In this document: in pieces, positions 36,942-45,347 of the stretch
Numbering within the stretch: position 1 is the stretch's first letter
Layout of the letters: each line of letters opens with the position of its first letter
From: Hyphomicrobiales bacterium
GTDB taxonomy: Bacteria > Pseudomonadota > Alphaproteobacteria > Rhizobiales > Beijerinckiaceae
Length of the DNA: 64,000 nt
Assembly: GCA_026400535.1 (NCBI GenBank)
Contig: JAPLOU010000028.1
Coordinates: forward strand, 1 to 64,000
Direction of reading: 5' to 3'
Notes under the pieces: model-generated
What the model saw: the letters and a program-made list of their open reading frames with translations, nothing else
Databases searched by the model: none
Told to the model about the DNA's origin: nothing
Program-made: the position numbers and the translations under genes

Positions 36942-37655
36942 CTACCGGGCCGCGACCGGGCCGGAAACCTTGCGGTTCAGATGCTTCAGGTAGCGCATTT
37001 CAAGCAGCTTGAAGATGCCGACCACGGTGAAGGTGAGGACGAAGTAGAAGATGGCCGCGACGCCGAACGAGTCGGTGACGCTGAGGTGGTTGTAGTAGAC
37101 GTCGCGGGCGACCCGCGTGATCTCGACCAGCGTCACGGTGCTGGCCACAGCCGTCGCGTGCATCAGGCCGACGACCTCGTTGCTGTATTGCGGCAGCGCA
37201 CGACGCAGCGCTCCGGGCCAGAGAATGCGGGCATAGATCTGGAGCTTCGTCATTCCGAGGCTCTGGGCTGCCTCCAGTTCGCCCGCAGGGGTCTGGCGCA
37301 GAGCGCCAGCGAAGATTTCGGTGGTGTAGGCGGTCGTCGACATCGAGAAGACCAGCCAGGCGCAGAACCAGGCGTCCTTGAACAGGAACCAGACCGCGCT
37401 CTGGCGCATCCACGCGAATTGCGCGAGGCCGTGATAGACCATGAACATCTGCACCAGCAGCGGCGTGCCGCGGATGACGTAGGTGAAGAGGAACACCGGC
37501 ATTGACAGCCACTTGTTCTGCGACACCCGGGCCATGGCGAGGGGGATCGACAGGACGAAGCCGGTTGCCAGCGCGATGGCGAGCAGGATGAGGGTGACCC
37601 GCAGGCCCCTGAAGAAGTCAGGCAGGGCGGCGAGGACGACAGGCCAGTCGAACAT
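36942..37655 (-). CDS. Polar amino-acid ABC transporter permease (HisM type)
   Basis: Inner-membrane permease, 237 residues from the ATG at 37655 (MFDWPVVLAALPDFFRGLRVT). It shows VIRGTPLLVQMFMVYHGLAQF, AYTTEIFAGALRQTPAGELEAAQSLGMTKLQ (the EAA loop) and NEVVGLMHATAVAS, all typical of the HisM/GlnP family with five helices. Its ATG overlaps the TGA of the other permease by one base, so translation is coupled. Confidence 0.95.
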   Translation of the reverse strand: MFDWPVVLAALPDFFRGLRVTLILLAIALATGFVLSIPLAMARVSQNKWLSMPVFLFTYVIRGTPLLVQMFMVYHGLAQFAWMRQSAVWFLFKDAWFCAWLVFSMSTTAYTTEIFAGALRQTPAGELEAAQSLGMTKLQIYARILWPGALRRALPQYSNEVVGLMHATAVASTVTLVEITRVARDVYYNHLSVTDSFGVAAIFYFVLTFTVVGIFKLLEMRYLKHLNRKVSGPVAAR

Positions 37656-38344
37656 CAGAAATCGACCTTTCTGACGCCGAGGGAATAGCGCTTCTGCAGA
37701 CAATGCAGGCCGACCAGCGACACGGTGGTGATGGCCAGGTAGATCACGGCGATGGTCGCATAGAAGGTGAATGGCTCACGCGTGGCGGAGGCCGCGAGGC
37801 TCGCCCGGTGGACCATGTCATCAAGACCAATGATCGAGACCAGCGCTGTCGCCTTGACCATGATCAGCCAGTTGTTGGCGAAGCCCGGAATGGCGTGGCG
37901 GATCATCTGCGGCAGCACGATGCGCGAGAAGACCTGCAGGGGCCTGAGACCATAGGCATGCCCCGCCTCGATCTGGCCGCGCGGGATGGCGAGGATCGCG
38001 GCGCGGAAGGTCTCCGTGAGGTAAGCGCCGAAGATGAAGCCTAGCACCAGGATGCCGGCGATGAACGGGTTGATGTCGATGTAGCCCCAGCCCTGCCGGT
38101 CGGCCAGATTGTTGATGGTGATCTGGCCGCCATAGAACAGCAGCAGCAGCAGCAGCAGTTCAGGCACGCCGCGGATCAGCGTGGTATAAATGTCGGCTGC
38201 CCAGTGCGCCAGGCGGCTTTCCGACAGTTTGGCCGCTGCGCCAAGCAGGCCGAAGACGCAGGCCACCAGCAAGGACAGCACCGCCACGCTGAGCGTCGAT
38301 TTCAGGCCCCCCAGGATGGCGGGCAGATAGCCGTGCAGGATCAT
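37655..38344 (-). CDS. Polar amino-acid ABC transporter permease (HisQ type)
   Basis: Inner-membrane permease of 229 residues pairing with the HisM-type gene. It has ILGGLKSTLSVAVLSLLVACVFGL, LIRGVPELLLLLLLFYGGQ, GAYLTETFRAAILAIPRGQIEAGHAYGLRPLQ (EAA loop) and FANNWLIMVKATALVS. It follows the substrate-binding gene by about 120 bp that contain a strong hairpin. Confidence 0.95.
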   Translation of the reverse strand: MILHGYLPAILGGLKSTLSVAVLSLLVACVFGLLGAAAKLSESRLAHWAADIYTTLIRGVPELLLLLLLFYGGQITINNLADRQGWGYIDINPFIAGILVLGFIFGAYLTETFRAAILAIPRGQIEAGHAYGLRPLQVFSRIVLPQMIRHAIPGFANNWLIMVKATALVSIIGLDDMVHRASLAASATREPFTFYATIAVIYLAITTVSLVGLHCLQKRYSLGVRKVDF

Positions 38345-38361
38345 GGAGGTGCCCGCATGTC

Positions 38362-38384
38362 ATGACCGGCCTGATGCCGGTCAT
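38362..38384. promoter_or_regulatory. Hairpin between binding-protein and permease genes
   Basis: Perfect 9-bp inverted repeat (atgaccggc / gccggtcat) with loop ctgat. No T-run follows on either strand. Hairpins in this position often stabilise the abundant upstream binding-protein mRNA and lower permease expression. Confidence 0.5.
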
Positions 38385-38467
38385 CCCCGGTTTCGTGCGC
38401 AAGAGTGCGGGTCAAGCTGTGACGATCAACCGGCACGGGGCCGTTGATGACACGGTTGCTGGCTCGC

Positions 38468-39229
38468 TCAGCTGCCGAAGATGTCGAAGTCGAAGTACTT
38501 CGCCGCCATCGCCTTGTAGGTGCCGTTGGCGCGGATGGTCTTCAGCGCCTCGTTGATGCGGGCCTTGAGGTCGCCATCGGTCTTGCGCACCGCGATGCCG
38601 ACGCCGCCGCCCGTGCCGATGCGGAAGGTGTCGCCGATCTGGCCATAGCCCTTGCCTTCGGGCTTCTTGAGGAAGCCTTCGGAGGACACCACCGATGAGC
38701 CGACGGCGATGTCACCGCGGCCGGCCGCGAGCTCCATGTAAACGTCGGTTTCCTTGGCGACGAGCAGGATCTCGCTGTCCTTGTAATTGTCCTGGACGAA
38801 CCTGGCGCGCGGCGAGTTGCGCAGCACGATGATCTTCTTGCCCTTGAGGGTCTCCGGCTTCACGTCAGGGAACGAACCGACCTTGCCGACCCAGCGCGAG
38901 GGCACGTCATAATAGGGGTTCGAGAAATCGACAGCCTTGAGGCGCTCTTCGGTGATCGTCATCGAGGCGACGATCATGTCGAACTTGCGGGCGTTGAGGG
39001 CCGGCAGCATGCCGTCCCATTCCTGCTGCACGAGGGTGCAGGAGGCTTTCAGCTCGGCGCAGACGGCGTTGGCGATGTCGATGTCGAAGCCTGAGAGCTT
39101 GCCATCCGGTGAAATCGACGAGAAGGGTGGGTAGTTGCCTTCGACTCCGATGCGCAGCGCCTGCTGGGCAAGGGTGGATGTGGTCGTGAGTGCTGCGAAG
39201 GCGGCGGCAATGAGAATCGTGCGGATCAC
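38468..39229 (-). CDS. Polar amino-acid ABC transporter substrate-binding protein
   Basis: Periplasmic family 3 receptor. From GTG at 39229 (after GGGAGACAGCC) it is 253 residues with a signal peptide (IRTILIAAAFAALTTTSTLAQQ). It then shows LRIGVEGNYPPFSSISPDGKLSGFDIDIANAVCAEL, the family signature, QQEWDGMLPALNARKFDMIVASMTIT and IGTGGGVGIAVRKTD. An in-frame ATG further upstream would bury the signal peptide. It is the first gene of the cluster and is divergent from an RpiR regulator, its likely controller. Confidence 0.95.
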   Translation of the reverse strand: MIRTILIAAAFAALTTTSTLAQQALRIGVEGNYPPFSSISPDGKLSGFDIDIANAVCAELKASCTLVQQEWDGMLPALNARKFDMIVASMTITEERLKAVDFSNPYYDVPSRWVGKVGSFPDVKPETLKGKKIIVLRNSPRARFVQDNYKDSEILLVAKETDVYMELAAGRGDIAVGSSVVSSEGFLKKPEGKGYGQIGDTFRIGTGGGVGIAVRKTDGDLKARINEALKTIRANGTYKAMAAKYFDFDIFGS

Positions 39230-39295
39230 GGCTGTCTCCCGGGTGTGATCAAGAGGATGCTTGACCATGATCGGAAATTTGCAGAAAAACAAGTC

Positions 39296-40207
39296 ATGAA
39301 AATTATCGATCCTCAAGCCTTGCGTGGCCGGGCTCCGGGCCTCGCCTTTGCAGCGTCTGCCCTGGGCAAGGTCCTGGCGAAGGAACAGCGCAATGGTTCG
39401 GCGTCGAACAAGCGGATCGCCGACTACCTGTTGCGCAATCCGGTGCGGGCCGCAGCGGCCAGCATCGAGGATGTCGCGGGCGCAGCCGGGGTTTCGAGCG
39501 CCACCTTGAGCCGTTTCGCGCGCGGTGTCGGTCACGCCGGATATGCCGAGTTCCGGCATGAGCTGGCGGCCACGCTGCAGGCGGTCCTGCAGCCGGTGGA
39601 GAAGCTGAAGGACAGCTTCCTCAGGGCCGGGCCTGAGGGAGCCCTGGCGGCCGAGGGGCTTGAGTCGACCATGTCCAACATCCGGGCGACGGCGGAAGCG
39701 CTGACGGCGGGTTTGCTCGCCGATGTGGTGACGCGGCTGGTGTCAGCGCGCGCCGTCTATGTGATGGGCTTTGGCCTCAGCGCCCATCTGGCCGGCTACC
39801 TGACGCTCGGCTTGCAGCCCTTCCTGCCGTCCGTGATCAATGTTGTCGACTATGGCGGCACCGAAATCGCCGCCGGCAAGCTGATGCGGCTCGATCGGAG
39901 CGACCTTCTGGTGGCCATCTCCTTACCGCGCTATGCCCGCGATGTGGTGCAGCTCACGGCCTATGGCCGCGATCAGGGCGCCCAGGTCATCGCGATCACG
40001 GATTCGCCGGCCTCGCCGCTCGCAGCCCATGCCGATGTGCTGCTGCTCGCCGAAGCCAGCCACCCCGTGCTGTCGAGTTCATCCAGCGCGGCGATGCTGG
40101 TTATCGAGGCGGTGATGTCTGCGCTAATGGCGTCGAATCCGGGTAATCTCGCGCATGCCGAGGCCCTCACAGCCGCCATTTCAGGCTATCTGGTGTCAGG
40201 CACCTGA
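39296..40207 (+). CDS. MurR/RpiR family transcriptional regulator
   Basis: DNA-binding regulator with an N-terminal HTH (SNKRIADYLLRNPVRAAAASIEDVAGAAGVSSATLSRFARGVG) and a C-terminal SIS sugar-phosphate-binding domain (AVYVMGFGLSAHLAGYL to QVIAITDSPASPLAAHAD). The start is not certain: ATG 39296 is used, with GTG 39245 or ATG 39257 possible. The inducer is unknown. It stands divergent from the amino-acid binding-protein gene with a short shared promoter region and likely controls that operon. Confidence 0.9.
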   Translation: MKIIDPQALRGRAPGLAFAASALGKVLAKEQRNGSASNKRIADYLLRNPVRAAAASIEDVAGAAGVSSATLSRFARGVGHAGYAEFRHELAATLQAVLQPVEKLKDSFLRAGPEGALAAEGLESTMSNIRATAEALTAGLLADVVTRLVSARAVYVMGFGLSAHLAGYLTLGLQPFLPSVINVVDYGGTEIAAGKLMRLDRSDLLVAISLPRYARDVVQLTAYGRDQGAQVIAITDSPASPLAAHADVLLLAEASHPVLSSSSSAAMLVIEAVMSALMASNPGNLAHAEALTAAISGYLVSGT

Positions 40208-40212
40208 CCCGA

Positions 40213-40971
40213 TCAGCCGCCGCTGAGCTGGATGCGGCGCGCGGCGTGCATCAGCCGGGGCAGGTAGGTCTTGATCATCTCGGGTTCCGAAATGCGCGCC
40301 GATTGCGCGCTGAGATTGATGGCCAGCGTCGCATTGCGCGGCCGGCCTTCGATTGACACCGCGATCGCGCGCAGCCCGATTTCGAGCTCTTCGCTGACAA
40401 CGGCGTAGCCGCGCATCCTGACGAGCGTGAGGCGCTCTTTCAGCGCGGCCCTTGTCGTCAGGGTCCTTGGCGTCAGCGCCTGCAGCTGCGAGGTCTGCAG
40501 GAAGGCCTCCAGTTCATTGTGGTGCATCTGCGCCAGGAGGGCCTGTCCCATGGATGCGGCATGGGCCGGCAGGCGCGAGCCCACGGCAAGGCCGACCGTC
40601 ATGATGCGGTGGCGGGCCGGCGAGCGGGCGACATAGACGATGTCGTGGCCATCGAGGGTGGCCGCCGAGGCGGACTCCCCGATCTCCAGCGTCAGGTCCT
40701 GCAGGATGTCGCGGACAGTTTCCAGCTCCGACATGCCGGACAGGTAGGCGTGGCCGAGTTCGAGCACGGCTGCTGTCAGTTCGAAGTTCTTGCCGTCGGT
40801 GCGCGCCAGACCCTCGCCACACAGCGTGTAAAGAAAGCGCCTGGCGGCGGCGCGGGTCAGACCGGTTCGGTCCGCGACATCGGTGATGGTGAGGCTGCGC
40901 ACCCCGGCAAAGCTGCGCAGGACAGCGAGGCCCCGGCTGAAGGATCCGACCGTTTCAAGTTTCAGGACCAT
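40213..40971 (-). CDS. pcaR: IclR family regulator of the pca genes (PcaR/PcaU/PobR type)
   Basis: A 252-residue IclR regulator: N-terminal winged HTH (RSLTITDVADRTGLTRAAARRFLYTL, about 25-50) and C-terminal effector domain (ILQDLTLEIGESASAATLDGHDIVYVAR, GLRAIAVSIEGR). The pattern SFSRGLAVLRSF at the start is typical of PcaR/PcaU/PobR. It is divergent from pcaIJ-HG-L, with a palindrome in the gap, so it probably answers to beta-ketoadipate or protocatechuate. The specific effector is inferred. Confidence 0.88.
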   Translation of the reverse strand: MVLKLETVGSFSRGLAVLRSFAGVRSLTITDVADRTGLTRAAARRFLYTLCGEGLARTDGKNFELTAAVLELGHAYLSGMSELETVRDILQDLTLEIGESASAATLDGHDIVYVARSPARHRIMTVGLAVGSRLPAHAASMGQALLAQMHHNELEAFLQTSQLQALTPRTLTTRAALKERLTLVRMRGYAVVSEELEIGLRAIAVSIEGRPRNATLAINLSAQSARISEPEMIKTYLPRLMHAARRIQLSGG

Positions 40972-41020
40972 GGCGTGCGTTTCGTCATCCCGCTGGGGCC
41001 ATCGTGTTCTGATCCGTAAT

Positions 41021-41037
41021 TGTTCGAAGAGCGAACA
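41021..41037. promoter_or_regulatory. Palindrome in the pcaR-pcaI gap, candidate operator
   Basis: Perfect inverted repeat TGTTCG-N5-CGAACA. It lies 50 bp from the pcaR start and 106 bp before pcaI. The half-site GTTCG resembles sites bound by PcaR/PcaU-type IclR proteins. Confidence 0.6.
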
Positions 41038-41143
41038 TCAAGCCGCTGTACGCACATATCATTGCGCGCCCTCGGCGGGATCGGCATGGTGCAAGGGCGG
41101 CGATGCGCTTGGGCAGCATGGCCACGGGCGGGAGAACGTCACG

Positions 41144-42001
41144 ATGGCCGAATTCATGTCCCTCAGCGCTGCTGTCGAACAACATCTGCGCGATGGCCAG
41201 AGCGTTGCGATGGAAGGCTTCACGCACCTCATCCCCTATGCCGCCGGCCACGAGGTGATCCGGCAGGGCAAGCGCGAGCTGACCATCATCCGGATGACGC
41301 CGGACATTCTGTATGACCAGCTCATCGGCATGGGCCTGGTGCGCAAGATGGTGTTCTCCTGGGGCGGCAATCCCGGCGTCGGCTCGCTGCACAGGATGCG
41401 CGACGCGGTCGAGAACGGCTTCCCGCAACGGCTCGACCTGGAAGAGCACAGCCATGCCGCGATGGCCAACGCCTACGAGGCCGGCGCGGCCAACCTGCCC
41501 TTCGCGGTGTTCCGCGGCTATAAGGGCGTGGACCTGCCGAAGGTCAATCCGAACATCCGCTCCGTGACCTGCCCTTATACCGGCGAGGTCCTGGCCACGG
41601 TTCCCGCGATCCGGCCCGATGTGGCGATCATCCATGCGCTGAGGGCTGACCGGCAGGGGAATGTCCTGCTTGAGGGCATCGTCGGCGTGCAGAAGGAAGC
41701 TGTTCTTGCGGCGAGGTCGTCGATCGTCACCGTCGAGGAGATCGTCGATGATTTCGGGCCGCGCAGCGCCAATGCCGTGATCCTGCCGCGCTGGACCATC
41801 GGAGCGATCGTCCATGTTCCGGGCGGGGCCTATCCCTCCTATGCCCACGGCTATTACAAGCGGGCCAACGCCTTCTACATCGGCTGGGACGCGATCGCGC
41901 GCGAGCGCGAGACCTTCGCAGCCTGGATGAAGGCGAACGTGCTGGAGGCATCGGCGGACAGCTTTGCAGGCCTGGCCTTCGGGGCCGGGCAGAGCGCCTG
42001 A
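41144..42001 (+). CDS. pcaI: 3-oxoadipate CoA-transferase subunit A (glutaconate-CoA-transferase-like)
   Basis: With PcaJ it transfers CoA from succinyl-CoA to beta-ketoadipate. The 285-residue protein starts at ATG 41144 after GGGAGAA and has SVAMEGFTHLIPYAAGHEVI, KMVFSWGGNPGVGSLHRMRDAVE and NPNIRSVTCPYTGEVLATVPAIRPDVAIIHA. It is longer than Pseudomonas PcaI and fits the GctA-like form found in alphaproteobacterial pca clusters. First gene of the operon, ending 9 bp before pcaJ. Confidence 0.88.
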   Translation: MAEFMSLSAAVEQHLRDGQSVAMEGFTHLIPYAAGHEVIRQGKRELTIIRMTPDILYDQLIGMGLVRKMVFSWGGNPGVGSLHRMRDAVENGFPQRLDLEEHSHAAMANAYEAGAANLPFAVFRGYKGVDLPKVNPNIRSVTCPYTGEVLATVPAIRPDVAIIHALRADRQGNVLLEGIVGVQKEAVLAARSSIVTVEEIVDDFGPRSANAVILPRWTIGAIVHVPGGAYPSYAHGYYKRANAFYIGWDAIARERETFAAWMKANVLEASADSFAGLAFGAGQSA

Positions 42002-42010
42002 GGACAGCAC

Positions 42011-42775
42011 ATGAGCTATTCCCCCACCGAGATCATGACCATCGTCGCCTCCCGCTTCCTCAGGACCAGCGATATCTGCTTCGTGGGCATCGGCGCACCG
42101 TCCGCAGCCTGCAATCTGGCGCGGCTGACCCATGCGCCGGGCATCACGCTGATCTACGAGTCAGGCACACTCGGCACGCGGCCGGACGTCCTGCCCCTCT
42201 CGATCGGCGATGGCGAGTTGTGTGACACGGCGCTGACCACCGTGTCCGTGCCGGAGATGTTCCGCTACTGGCTGCAGGGCGGGCGCATCACGCTCGGCTT
42301 TCTGGGCGGCGCGCAGATCGATTGCTTCGGCAATCTCAACACGACGGTGGTCGGCGACTATGCCAATCCCAAAGTCCGGCTTCCCGGCGGCGGTGGTGCG
42401 CCCGAGATCGCATCGAGTTGCGGCGAGGTCTTCATCATCATGGCGATGAACCCGCGCGCTTTCATGGCGAAGTTGCCTTTCATCACCTCGATGGGGCATG
42501 GCGCCGGCAAGGGCTCGCGCGAAGCGCTGGGCCTGTCCACGAAGGGGCCGACGCGGCTGATCACCGACCTTTGCCTGTTCGAACCCGATCCAGAGACCAG
42601 CGAGTTGATTGTCACGGCAATCCATCCGGGGGTGACGCGCGAGATGATCCAGGCACAATGCGGCTGGCCGGTGCACTATGCGGCCCAGGTCGGCCTGACG
42701 CCAGCTCCGACCGACAATGAGCTGGCTGTCTTGCGCGATCTTCAGGCGCGCACCAAACAGGCGCATGCTGCGTGA
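42011..42775 (+). CDS. pcaJ: 3-oxoadipate CoA-transferase subunit B (glutaconate-CoA-transferase-like)
   Basis: Catalytic partner of PcaI, 254 residues. It has VGIGAPSAACNLARLTHAPGITLIYESG, with the Glu expected to form the CoA thioester, then RITLGFLGGAQIDCFGNLN and the glycine loop KVRLPGGGGAPEIAS. The stop (TGA 42773-42775) lies 11 bp before the pcaH ATG at 42787, whose ribosome site GGAGGG falls in between. Confidence 0.9.
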   Translation: MSYSPTEIMTIVASRFLRTSDICFVGIGAPSAACNLARLTHAPGITLIYESGTLGTRPDVLPLSIGDGELCDTALTTVSVPEMFRYWLQGGRITLGFLGGAQIDCFGNLNTTVVGDYANPKVRLPGGGGAPEIASSCGEVFIIMAMNPRAFMAKLPFITSMGHGAGKGSREALGLSTKGPTRLITDLCLFEPDPETSELIVTAIHPGVTREMIQAQCGWPVHYAAQVGLTPAPTDNELAVLRDLQARTKQAHAA

Positions 42776-42786
42776 CGGAGGGTGCA

Positions 42787-43500
42787 ATGACGAGGCTGAT
42801 CTATCCGCTCGACGGGCTGAAGGCGCACCCGCCGTCCCTGTCTCCAGCGTATGCCAGCACTGTCCGGCGCGCGCCGTCCAAGCCGCTGATCCTGTTGCCG
42901 CACGCACTGACCGAAGTGACCGGTCCGGTCTATGGTCATGACAGCGTCGTGCCCGGTGAAGCCGACCTGACACGGCAACATGCCGGCGAGCCGCTTGGCG
43001 AGCGCATCATCGTCACCGGACGCGTCATGGACGAGGATGGCCGTCCCGTACCCGACACGCTGATCGAGGTGTGGCAAGCCAATGCCGCTGGCCGCTATAT
43101 CCACGTGAAGGACCAGCATCCGGCGCCCCTCGACGCCAACTTCACCGGCGCGGGCCGCTGCCTGACCGATTCGGACGGGCGTTACCGTTTCGTGACCGTG
43201 AAGCCCGGCGCCTATCCCTGGCGCAACCATCACAACGCGTGGCGTCCGGCGCACATCCATCTGTCGCTGTTCGGACACAGCTTTCTCAGCCGGCTGGTGA
43301 CACAGATGTATTTTCCGGGTGATCCGCTGCTTGCGTTCGATCCCATCGTCAACTCGATCCCGGACGAGGCGGCGCGCAATCGCCTGATCGCGCGCTTCGA
43401 GCTGTCGGTCACCGAACCTGAGTGGGCGTTGGGCTACCAGTTCGACATCGTCCTGCGCGGGCAGCAGGCCACGCCGATGGAGGAGCCCCACGATGACTGA
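42787..43500 (+). CDS. pcaH: Protocatechuate 3,4-dioxygenase beta subunit
   Basis: Iron subunit of the enzyme that opens the protocatechuate ring to beta-carboxy-cis,cis-muconate. The 237-residue protein has IIVTGRVMDEDGRPVPDTLIEVWQANAAGRYIH and AWRPAHIHLSLFG. The iron ligands are expected to be Tyr in GRYIH, Tyr in AYPWRNHH, and the two His in PAHIH; all are present. Start at ATG 42787 after GGAGGG. It overlaps pcaG by 8 bp. Confidence 0.95.
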   Translation: MTRLIYPLDGLKAHPPSLSPAYASTVRRAPSKPLILLPHALTEVTGPVYGHDSVVPGEADLTRQHAGEPLGERIIVTGRVMDEDGRPVPDTLIEVWQANAAGRYIHVKDQHPAPLDANFTGAGRCLTDSDGRYRFVTVKPGAYPWRNHHNAWRPAHIHLSLFGHSFLSRLVTQMYFPGDPLLAFDPIVNSIPDEAARNRLIARFELSVTEPEWALGYQFDIVLRGQQATPMEEPHDD

Positions 43501-44089
43501 GCAGCTGCCCCCGGCCCACGAGCTGACGCCATCGCAGACGGTCGGGCCGTTCTTTCACTTCATGCTGACGCCGAAAACCTATGGCGTGCGCGAGATCTTC
43601 ACCGCTGACCTGACCAAGGAGGGGCCGGGCGGCGAAAGGCTTCGCATCGAGGGCCGCGTCCTTGACGCGGACGGCGCACCCATTCCAGACGCCATGCTGG
43701 AAATCTGGCAGGCGGACGCCAACGGAGCCTATGCGCATCCCGCCTCGCCCAAACCTGCCGCCAATGGCTTTTGCGGCTTTGGCCGCTGCCCGACCGACGC
43801 CCATGGCGCATTCGCGTTCGACACGATCATGCCGGGTATCGTGCCGACGTTCGATGGCGCGCCACAGTCGCCGCACATCGCCGTCACCCTGTTCGCGCGC
43901 GGCATGACCAGGCATCTTGTCACGCGGATCTATTTTGCCGGCCGGGACGATCTGGCCGCCGACCCGGTCCTGGCGCTTGTGCCGCAGGAACGGCGCGGCT
44001 CTTTGCTGGCGAGCGCTGTCGCCAAAGGCCTGTGGGAGTTCACCATCAGGCTTGGCGGCGACGACGAAACCGTGTTCTTTGAGGCTTGA
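43493..44089 (+). CDS. pcaG: Protocatechuate 3,4-dioxygenase alpha subunit
   Basis: Non-iron partner of PcaH. The 198-residue protein starts ELTPSQTVGPFFHFMLTP, has LRIEGRVLDADGAPIPDAMLEIWQADANGAYAHP and GFCGFGRCPTDAHGAFAFDT, and ends HLVTRIYFAGRDD ... LWEFTIRLGGDDETVFFE, all typical of the alpha subunit. It begins inside the end of pcaH, so subunits are made in step. Confidence 0.95.
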   Translation: MTEQLPPAHELTPSQTVGPFFHFMLTPKTYGVREIFTADLTKEGPGGERLRIEGRVLDADGAPIPDAMLEIWQADANGAYAHPASPKPAANGFCGFGRCPTDAHGAFAFDTIMPGIVPTFDGAPQSPHIAVTLFARGMTRHLVTRIYFAGRDDLAADPVLALVPQERRGSLLASAVAKGLWEFTIRLGGDDETVFFEA

Positions 44090-44141
44090 CCTCGGGCCCC
44101 GCCCGTCAACCTCCTGTCTTGGCCATCCCGGAAAGCCTGCC

Positions 44142-45341
44142 ATGCCCGAAGCCCTGATCAATGGCGTTACGCTCAGCTACGAGGTGCGTGGACCGGCCGG
44201 TGCGCCACCTGTGGTGTTCTCCAATTCGCTGGGCACGAACCGCGCCATGTGGGCGCCGCAACTGGCGGCGCTGACCGGTCGGTTCCGCTGCCTCAGTTAC
44301 GACACGCGCGGCCACGGCCAGTCACCGGTGTCGGAGCGGCCTTTCGGGATCAATGATCTGGCCGATGACCTCGCCGGTCTGATCGAGCATGTCTTCGGCA
44401 AGGCGATGGTGCATGTCGTCGGTTTGTCACTGGGCGGCATGACCGGCATGGCGCTGGCGATCCGGCGGCCGGATCTGGTGGCCTCGCTGACCCCGATGGC
44501 GACCTTTGCCCTGACGGCTGCGCCCGCGTCCTGGGTCGAGCGCGCCGCAATCGTTCGCAAGGGCGGTGTCGAGGCCTTCGCGTCGACCATCCTGCAGCGC
44601 TGGTTCACACCGGGCTTTGCCAGGCTGCAGCCCGCGCTTTATGCCAGCACTGAAGCGATGCTGCTGGGGACGCCGCGCGAAGGCTATGCGGCCTGCTGTG
44701 ACGCCATCCGCGACCTTGATCTGATGGCTGGCCTGAAAGGTATCACGGCACCGACACTGGTGTTCTCAGGGGCCGACGATCCGGCCTCGCCGCCTGCCCT
44801 GCAGGACGCCATTCGTGACGCCATTGCCGGGGCTGGGCTCGTGCGCCTCAGCCCGGCGGCGCACATCATGAACCTCGAGCAGCCCGATCAGGTCAACGCG
44901 CTGCTGACGGCGTGGCTCGATCTCAACCGCGACCGCCTTGGCTCGCCGGCCCAGCGCCCGGCGGCGCTGGAGGATGGTCTTGCCAACCGCAAGGCGGTTC
45001 TGGGCGCCGCCCATGTCGAGCGCTCGCTGGCCAGTGCCGGCGCGTTCAGCGCCCCTTGGCAGGAGTTCATCATGCGCACTGCCTGGGGTGAGGTCTGGGG
45101 CGATGCGACGCTGCCGTGGAAAACGCGCTCTTTGTTGACCCTGCAGACGATGATCGCGCTCAACCGCGAGGAGGAGTTCAAGCTCCATCTCAGGCCCGCC
45201 CTGCACAATGGCGTGTCCCTGCACGAGCTGCGCGCCGCCCTGATTCAGGCCGCCGTCTATATCGGCGTGCCGGCCGCCAACAACGCCTTCAAATGGGCGC
45301 GTGACGTGCTTGGCGACGAATTGGACGCGATCGGAGCCTGA
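44142..45341 (+). CDS. pcaL: Fused 3-oxoadipate enol-lactonase / 4-carboxymuconolactone decarboxylase
   Basis: One 399-residue protein carrying PcaD and PcaC. Residues 1 to about 260 are an alpha/beta hydrolase: SYDTRGHGQSP, nucleophile Ser in VVGLSLGGMTGMAL, Asp in FSGADDPASP, and His in SPAAHIMNLEQP. Residues about 280-399 are the AhpD-like decarboxylase: ANRKAVLGAAHVERSLA, PWQEFIMRTAWGEVW, RSLLTLQTMIALNREEEFKLHLRPALHNG. Such PcaL fusions occur in several actinobacteria and some alphaproteobacteria. It follows pcaG by about 50 bp and completes the operon; pcaB and pcaF are not in this window. Confidence 0.95.
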   Translation: MPEALINGVTLSYEVRGPAGAPPVVFSNSLGTNRAMWAPQLAALTGRFRCLSYDTRGHGQSPVSERPFGINDLADDLAGLIEHVFGKAMVHVVGLSLGGMTGMALAIRRPDLVASLTPMATFALTAAPASWVERAAIVRKGGVEAFASTILQRWFTPGFARLQPALYASTEAMLLGTPREGYAACCDAIRDLDLMAGLKGITAPTLVFSGADDPASPPALQDAIRDAIAGAGLVRLSPAAHIMNLEQPDQVNALLTAWLDLNRDRLGSPAQRPAALEDGLANRKAVLGAAHVERSLASAGAFSAPWQEFIMRTAWGEVWGDATLPWKTRSLLTLQTMIALNREEEFKLHLRPALHNGVSLHELRAALIQAAVYIGVPAANNAFKWARDVLGDELDAIGA

Positions 45342-45347
45342 GCCGCG

